A DNA stretch of 64,000 nt from Diadema setosum (taxonomy: Eukaryota; Echinodermata; Echinoidea; Diadematoida; Diadematidae): positions 43,090,354-43,154,353 of the forward strand of contig CM067063.1 of NCBI GenBank assembly GCA_033980235.1, written 5' to 3'. Shown here piece after piece: positions 57,633-64,000 of the stretch. The translations under genes were made by a program, and so were the position numbers. The notes beneath the pieces are model-generated. The model had not been told where the DNA came from and made no database searches. It saw only the letters and a program-made list of their open reading frames with translations. How positions within the stretch are numbered: position 1 is the first letter of the stretch; the number at the start of each line of letters is the position of its first letter.

Positions 57633-60600
57633 AAACGTGTCGCCTGACGAACATGCGTAAAAGCTAACATCACCCCTTTGTCTACAGAACATTCTTTTTT
57701 TCTTTTTTTCTTTTTTGGGGGGGGGGGGCAAAATTAGGCAGTTATACAGTTATTTTATGAAGGAATAATAGCGCTATTAATTTTTGTTATCAATTGCTTG
57801 GGAAATGGAATTCTGACAAATGAAGTTCAGTCGCTCTTCTATTGTGATAGAGAATATACATACGCATTCACGTTATCTTCATCTATTTTTTTTTTAAGAT
57901 GAAAAATAACTACATTATTTTGGAATGGGATAGCAACAATTAGTGGAGAATGTACTTTATCTAAATAACACCAAACAGAAACACTCGAACCACTGCTATG
58001 CTCTCTTTACATATTAGACGTAAATACTAAACAGAATACCATCTGAGTCACATGTGTTTACTGAACATCGGATAGACGATTCCAATCACGTATCTTGATT
58101 TAATTCGTTTTGCGTATCGGTCGATTACAAAGGGTGTACCGTTCGTTGCAAGAATTTTGATGACATATAAGCCATAAGCTAAGCTGCGGTTTGCGCGTCG
58201 TGATACCAAAAACATGCCATTTAACAAAATTGACTTCAATTACAGACTGTACTGACTAGTTTGCATTAGACACCAACCCCTATGCCTGTCAAATTGAAAA
58301 CGGACAGGCAAAACATGATTTCCTCTAAGAACTAAAGTCAATTTCCTTGGAAACCTCAGCACTGTCGATTGAGAAACAAAGTTGGCCAATATTAAAAAAA
58401 AAAACATATTACGATAGACACAGAAAACAAAAACACAAAAATGCACATGCAACATGAAGCAGACAAATAGCACTAGCCAGTTTGATGAGTCCAGGTAATA
58501 TTCCTTTTACACAAAAAAAGACACATTTTCCTTTGAAAATCATTGTATTCATATTATACATCGGACATATAATACAGTACCATGTTAGTAACTATACAAA
58601 AGGTTTTCAAAGAGGGTCTATAACATTGTGCCATGGCTATAGGAGTTAACCATGCCATTGGTATTTCTCCGGTTAGAATGGGTGTTGTAGAGAGCATGGA
58701 ATATTCTTAGGCTATTATACATACGTGTTTGTATAGAGGGGGTGGTCTTCTCACTACCCCTTCACCCATCGGTTCTGTATATCACATCTATATCAACAGT
58801 ATCTCTCACACAAAGAAGATTGTTCTCTTATTTTCTTTTTGCATAACAAACTGACATTAATTTTCATACTATTGATGATGTATATATACATTCAGTTGAT
58901 ATTCTGATTAACTTACCTAACACTGCTGTTATTCTATTTTCTTGGTTCTTGGTTAATATGAGATGTTTCTATTAAACTGAGGGACACATGTTACACATTG
59001 TATTCTTAAATCACAGGGGGCATGATAAAATTGATGCAGAAATATGACAGGCAAAATAAATAGTCGTATTTTATCACTTCTGGCAGTTGTTACATTGTGA
59101 TATCACTTCCCTTTCATTACTAATTCAGATATTCATGTTTTTGTATATGTTGATGGTGACGCCGTCTCAAAGTCTTGGTCTCAGGGAAATTTAATCTTTC
59201 TTTTGTTAGCCTTTCGCTGATTTCGGATCCTCAACCGGATGATAATGAAGCAAGTTTATTGGCTTTATACATGTTATGTAGTACTGTCAATCTGGTGCTT
59301 CACAGACGTGCGACATAGCATCGAGCAGAACATTTCACGTCAAACGTAGGGTAGCATAGAGGATCATTTGTACAGCCACCTTGAATAATCACTGCCTCAG
59401 GAAACAAGAAGGTAATAACGGTCTAATAATGAGCTGTTTATGTAGGCCCTACTGTTGGAATATTTATTTTGGTGATTTAACAAAATAAAGTCACATGGTT
59501 TATAGGTAAAACATTCCTTTATTTCTTTTGTGTACAGTGTTCCACGCTGCTCTGAGCAAGGCACTGTAGAGAATCTAATGATACTTTTGTCCTAACCTTT
59601 CGATAAAGGGAGCAGCAGAAAAGATCAAATACATAAATAGGCAACATGCATCGATCTCTTGAAGGAGTCAAAGGTGATGCTTTCAGGATTTTTTACTGTC
59701 AGTTTGGTACTCTAATATCCTTGGTACTTGATACGCCAGGTTAGATAAATCCTCCTGAAATCTGGCAGGTGCTTCGTGAGATCTTTTCCCCATTACCGCG
59801 ATCAATGTCAACTCTCCTTCCATTGCTAACATTAAAGTTGAGTTTCAAAAAAGTTTCCGGTCGCAGTGGTCACAGAACCATATAAAACAGGGACAATTCT
59901 TTCCAAATTAAACACTTAATGTAATTTTCAGAATTTGCGAAGTTTCCTCAGGACATATCGCAGTTAGATAAAAAAACAAAAACCACTATTTCCTTTTGAT
60001 AGGATAAATAAAGACATTGGCTTGTTTCTAAGCATTCACTGAAGAGAGATATGGTAATCAAATGGGCATACCCAGGACCACGGCTCATATGCAAGATGAC
60101 CTGTGTGTAAAATACATTGATACAACATTTAATTACGTAGCCATGAATTCTGCAAACGTTGACTTCCCAATTATGATAAAAGGTGCCAGGATATTCCTGA
60201 TGCTAACTGCGTTTGCTGCTTGGAATGATAAAAAAAAAATAGATGTAGCAAATGGGCCAACAGTTGAGAAGAGTAGATGAGACGGAGAGAGAAGGAGAGA
60301 GAAAGAAAAATGATAAAGACAGGAATGAAGAGAGAGAGAGAGAGAGGGAGAAAGTGACTGTGACATAGTAGTTATTCATCTCTTTGTCCAACCACTATGC
60401 TTTGTTTTGCTACCACGTTTCCAGTATTTGTTATAGAATACGCCTTTCAGTACTTGGGAAATATCTATCGGGCCACACTTTATCAACTTCCTGAGGTAGG
60501 AGGAGGAGGAGCAGATTGAAGGAGACGTGAAGTATTGATGGAAATTTATTCTGACTTCATACATTTCACGTCTGCATTTTTGTTTTGAAAGAACATGATC

Positions 60601-60739
60601 CACCTTGGCCAGTTCGTACCACTCTTGTTTCATATCAAGAGTTCTTAGGTGATCTCTCCAAACACACAGTGAATATAAACGGGCTTAACCAGGGCCTTGC
60701 AAAGTCAGGGGTATTGTTGCGTGCCCCCCTTTTTTACCC
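57633..60739. other. No gene recognised
   Basis: AT-rich, with a T/G run near 57690-57728, a GA-rich run near 60285-60350 and a GGA repeat near 60497-60512. No supportable exon. Confidence 0.4.
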
Positions 60740-60769
60740 GATATATTATATATATATATATATATATAA

Positions 60770-60864
<95 letters not shown>
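60740..60864. repeat. (TA)n microsatellite with regular AAGAA interruptions
   Basis: About 120 bp of TA repeat interrupted by ATAAGAATAT at about 60767 and 60809, 42 bp apart, and ending in a TACA repeat. The equal spacing suggests duplication of a 42-bp block. Confidence 0.95.
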
Positions 60865-60866
<2 letters not shown>

Positions 60867-61386
60867 CATACATACATACAAAGAAGCACACCAACATACG
60901 TCTTTATTCAGGTTTTCCCTTACAAACGACATTTGGCTGATCTCTCCTGATGATAAGGTCCACTGTATTCTCTATGCTCAATTTAAAACCATGTGTTCAA
61001 TTGCATCTGCAGACGGAATTGGCATTTTCAACTTCTGTGAATATTACATTAGAGATGTAAACAACTTCAAGTGTGAAATTGACCGGAGCTCGAACACTTC
61101 AAGTAGGGACAAAGAAATCGTGCATCAGAAGACTTCGGTGTGGCACAAATATCTACAAGGCAACTTTAAACAAAACAACTCTTGAAATTTGTCCGTTGTA
61201 ACATAGTTTATTTCATATTTGTATTATATTCTGTTATGTTTCTATTTCCCTTCACGCAGCTAAAAGGAATTTACAATGGCTGTGTTGAGTTATCAGCCTG
61301 GAAACTCACCGGGGCTGTCCATTGCTACGCTCAGTCTTCATGTTATCACGACCGTGGGTGAATGGTGGAAACCCTAACCCGCTCAG
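60865..61386. other. Upstream region of the receptor gene
   Basis: Non-coding. GC content rises from about 61290 onward towards the putative promoter. No other gene was seen. Confidence 0.4.
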
Positions 61387-61570
61387 CCAATCACAGTGCT
61401 GTTCATTGATGACGTCCTACTGTGGCAGTGATTTCGCTGGTATAGTCACTCCTCCCCTAAGCGCTGTTGCTGCTCGCTGCATCTTTGCGATCATCATGCA
61501 CGCGCTTGTCTACACGAACCAGTTTGGTAGACAGGACTATAAAACGACATCCCACCACAGAGAAGTCTTA
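61387..61570 (+). promoter_or_regulatory. Putative promoter of the peptide receptor gene
   Basis: In order on the + strand: a CCAAT box (61387-61391), a CRE-like TGACGTCC (61410-61417) and a TATA box TATAAAA (61538-61544). Transcription would start about 25-32 bp after the TATA box, near 61565-61575, giving an intronless leader of about 325 nt before the ATG at 61896. The segment is noticeably more GC-rich than its surroundings. Spacing of the three elements is normal for an animal RNA polymerase II promoter, but the start site is inferred and has not been observed. Confidence 0.5.
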
Positions 61571-61612
61571 ATTCAAGCATCCACACAGCCGTTGCGTACT
61601 CAGTGATTTAGG

Positions 61613-61782
61613 ATGAAGGAATGATTTTGCTGCCACAAGACTCTTTGCTGCCCTCTCCTTCAATTTTTCTCATCTTTGACGTGTTCAAAAAACAAACAAG
61701 TTCGAGGAAAGAGCAGAACTTACTTACAGTGTTACTCTTTGATCGTATGCTTTCGACTTAAAAACGATTGAACATGGCATGA
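61613..61782 (+). promoter_or_regulatory. Upstream open reading frames in the leader
   Basis: If the leader is unspliced, it contains at least three upstream ATGs: a three-codon frame (61613-61624), a 46-codon frame overlapping it (61621-61761) and a two-codon frame (61774-61782). All end before the receptor ATG. Such frames usually reduce translation of the main frame. An intron in the 5' UTR could remove them. Confidence 0.45.
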
Positions 61783-61895
61783 GACTATTCAAATCGACAT
61801 TTGAAAGCAAAGATCTTCGAAACTGTTCTCTCAAGTATAATGCTGTCAAGTTTTCTCGCACGAGTCTGACGCCAAGACGTCGTTATCTATAGTAG

Positions 61896-62993
61896 ATGGA
61901 GAACTACCGCACAACCACGATGGGTGACATAGACCTCCCAACCGCTGAGGTTAATATGACCACTAAACCAGAGGACCCCCCAGGTCCTCCCTACGATCAG
62001 GTAGCCAGAATGATCTCTCTGTCCGTTGTTTTCAGTGTAGGAACCATCGGAAATTTCATCGTATATGTGTGGTTGTACCAACACCGTAAAGAGAAGAATC
62101 GATTCCAAGTGTATATCATTTCATTAACGACTTCGGACGTTTTGGTCATGTTCGTAATTCTGAGCGAAATTATTCATGAGCTGCAGGGGAAAATTTGGTA
62201 TGGGTCTAACGCGGCTTGCAAGGTATATAAACTTTACACGAGTATAGCTCTGATGGCCAGTAGCAATATGGTGGTGGGCATTTCTGTTGATAGATTTCAT
62301 TCTGTCATCCGAGCATTGAAGCGGCCACTTCCAGAGACAAAGGTCATCGGCGTAGCTTGGGCTTTGGCTTTGCTCTTCTCCTTACCACAGCTGTTTGTCT
62401 TCAGGAAAAATGAGAGGTCTAACAAGAAGAGCTACTGCATGACGGGCTTCAAACAGCTACCAGATTGGCACAAGCAATTGTACGTGACTTACATCACGTT
62501 TATTGCATTCATAGCACCTTTCGTGATTATCTGTTACACTTATCTCCGCATTCTCCTCCGCCTGTGGCTTGGAGGGGGTTCGTCAATGTTCAAGAACAAG
62601 TCCAATTGGCAACGTACTTCTCGCTGGAGGACGCTCAAAATGACCATGGTCATCATCTCAGCGTACGTCCTGTGCAACGTGCCGTACTTCAGTATGGAAC
62701 TCCTGCACTCCTATGTGGACACCCGAAGTTTCAACATGGTGGTTTACGGTATTTTTGCCATCTTTGCCTCATGCAACAGCGTTGTAAATCCATACGTGTT
62801 TCTTTTCTTCAATGTCTGCAAGTCTCGGAAGGGGTATGAGAAGGCGGGAACCACCCAGCAGACCAACATCGATGCATCACACATGCAGGCTGGCCCAAAG
62901 ATCTACCGTGAAACACGACTAAGTAATGGAAATGATGTCTCTAATTCTCCTGCTAAGGATGACCCTGAGAAAGCTCAAACCGTGTATAGGTAA
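61896..62993 (+). CDS. Rhodopsin-like (class A) neuropeptide GPCR, intronless
   Basis: Seven-transmembrane receptor of 365 residues. The ATG lies directly after an in-frame TAG, so it is the first possible start. Landmarks: N-glycosylation site N20-M-T; TM1 about 38-60 with GN at 52-53; TM2 about 74-95 with D81; disulphide cysteines C108 and C181; TM3 ending in D132-R133-F134 in place of DRY; TM4 with W155; LPQLFVFR (163-170), as in vasopressin/GnRH-type receptors; TM5 with P208; TM6 with C260-N261-V262-P263; TM7 with N298-P299-Y-V-F302; possible palmitoylated C308. The QLYVT and LRLW segments around TM5 resemble neuropeptide S/CCAP and vasopressin receptors. I place it in that peptide-receptor group, at the plasma membrane and probably coupled to G proteins, but the ligand is unknown. 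The TM6 toggle-switch tryptophan of CWxP is Asn here, which is unusual. Confidence 0.95.
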   Translation: MENYRTTTMGDIDLPTAEVNMTTKPEDPPGPPYDQVARMISLSVVFSVGTIGNFIVYVWLYQHRKEKNRFQVYIISLTTSDVLVMFVILSEIIHELQGKIWYGSNAACKVYKLYTSIALMASSNMVVGISVDRFHSVIRALKRPLPETKVIGVAWALALLFSLPQLFVFRKNERSNKKSYCMTGFKQLPDWHKQLYVTYITFIAFIAPFVIICYTYLRILLRLWLGGGSSMFKNKSNWQRTSRWRTLKMTMVIISAYVLCNVPYFSMELLHSYVDTRSFNMVVYGIFAIFASCNSVVNPYVFLFFNVCKSRKGYEKAGTTQQTNIDASHMQAGPKIYRETRLSNGNDVSNSPAKDDPEKAQTVYR

Positions 62994-64000
62994 AGGAATC
63001 ACACAAAGGTTTGATATGTTACTGGCCATTCTTACCGTTGAACTCTATCTCCAAACGACGTGGACGTTGAGTCAACATTTTACTCCTACTGTCGACCTCG
63101 ACATATGAACCAGAACACGGGATAATATGTTATGTCTTTAAAGCGTGTTAATGATTTGGTGCGCTGCTGTCACTGTGGATGTACATACCATCTCATTTTG
63201 GAGTGGTGGAAGGGCGAAGTTTGATCCATTCAGCCGTAGATAGGCTAAGAGGTACGATATCGAAGCCCAGCTCGCTAGACAGAAAGAATACATTTCTATG
63301 ATGAAAGATTCACAAAATTATTTTGGTAAAGGAGCAGTACTGTGGTCTTGGTGTCCTCGCAGAATACAGTGTATTTACCTTGAAATGGCCGCAAGGTCCG
63401 TTTCGTCAATATTGGAAGAAAAGAGCGCAGTAACGCATCCTTGGACTTGGAAAAGAGGTGGAGATTTGTTAAGATCTTTCGCCGTATTGAATTAACTTAG
63501 TTGATGGATAAAGAATCTGAAAACGACCTTGTGTATTCATTTTCAGAAGACGCTCAAATATCACACACTGAGTAATTTGACATGCACGGGCCTGGAAGAG
63601 AACGCTCACCCAACAAAGAGAGTGCCGTATATTTTCACATCTGTTGTTCTTCATTGACGTTATGTTGAGCGCAATGTCAGAACCTCTTTCTCTACATTTT
63701 GTTGTTCGAATTCTGTGTATGTTTATTGAATTGTGGCATTAGATTACAAAATTTTTAGACAATTGAGCACAGCCTGAATATCTTACATCAAACGCGTCTA
63801 ATTTGAACATCTACTTGTAATGCAGTTTTGATCGATTTGACCAAAATATAGAAATCTCGAAAATTTAATTTCTACGACTTTTGAATTACGGAGAGACCTA
63901 TGTGTTTATTGATGGTTAAGTCTTGAAGCTTCTCCACAAAAATCATATATTGCCAATGCCACATTACGTGTGCCTGATGAGGGACAGTGTGATTTACCAA
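62994..64000. other. Downstream of the receptor gene, no feature recognised
   Basis: Probable 3' UTR followed by intergenic sequence. I found no canonical AATAAA between the stop codon and the end of the window, so the polyadenylation site is either non-canonical or beyond the window. Confidence 0.4.

Noticed and set aside
57187..57731. Cys/Phe/Leu-rich and Lys/Ala/Ser-rich frames up to 138 codons
   Set aside because: Artefacts of the GCAAA pentamer array, which lacks stops in all frames.
62465..62839. Second 124-codon frame overlapping the receptor
   Set aside because: It lies in another frame inside the receptor coding sequence and is a shadow of its codon usage.

Overview
This window is eukaryotic, AT-rich and almost entirely non-coding or repeat-derived. 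The only intact protein gene I can support is an intronless class A (rhodopsin-like) neuropeptide receptor on the + strand near the right end (61896-62993). It has a plausible TATA/CCAAT/CRE-like promoter about 330-510 bp upstream. Three decayed LINE reverse-transcriptase fragments, long foldback repeats, minisatellites and a GPCR most like the vasopressin/neuropeptide S-CCAP/GnRH receptor group suggest an invertebrate metazoan. A deuterostome such as an echinoderm is my best guess, but no marker in the window settles the lineage.

Layout. (1) 1-16140 is a head-to-tail array of seven related units of 1.8-2.6 kb. Every complete junction falls at the same point: a 9-10 bp hairpin, then CTAG. Four of the six junctions continue directly into a 12-mer that is the inverted repeat of a 12-mer lying just before the hairpin. 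This asymmetric inverted repeat plus 3' hairpin plus CTAG is what Helitron-like (Helitron2/Helentron-type) rolling-circle transposons look like. No Rep/helicase is encoded, so these would be non-autonomous. Each unit carries four perfect TGACGTCA (CRE) palindromes, three GC-rich alternating purine-pyrimidine tracts and usually two to four DR1 nuclear-receptor-type half-site pairs (GGGTCAAAGGTCA). (2) 16761-22673 is a complex of inverted repeats: about 780-bp outer arms, an inner near-perfect palindrome with roughly 450-bp arms and an 8-bp spacer, a 110-bp minisatellite, a LINE fragment, and a third copy of the outer arm. (3) 22674-61300 is mostly unique AT-rich sequence. It holds microsatellites, five degenerate minisatellites with periods of about 16-24 bp, one tRNA-derived SINE-like insert, two more LINE relics and a few stretches that resemble enhancers by eye. 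(4) 61300-63000 is the receptor gene.

No operon or pathway logic applies here. The likely biology is one receptor locus flanked by a large intergenic region populated by transposon-derived arrays. The first 16 kb is the most unusual part: an apparent tandem Helitron-like array that also forms a dense, regularly spaced set of CRE and DR1 binding-site sequences.
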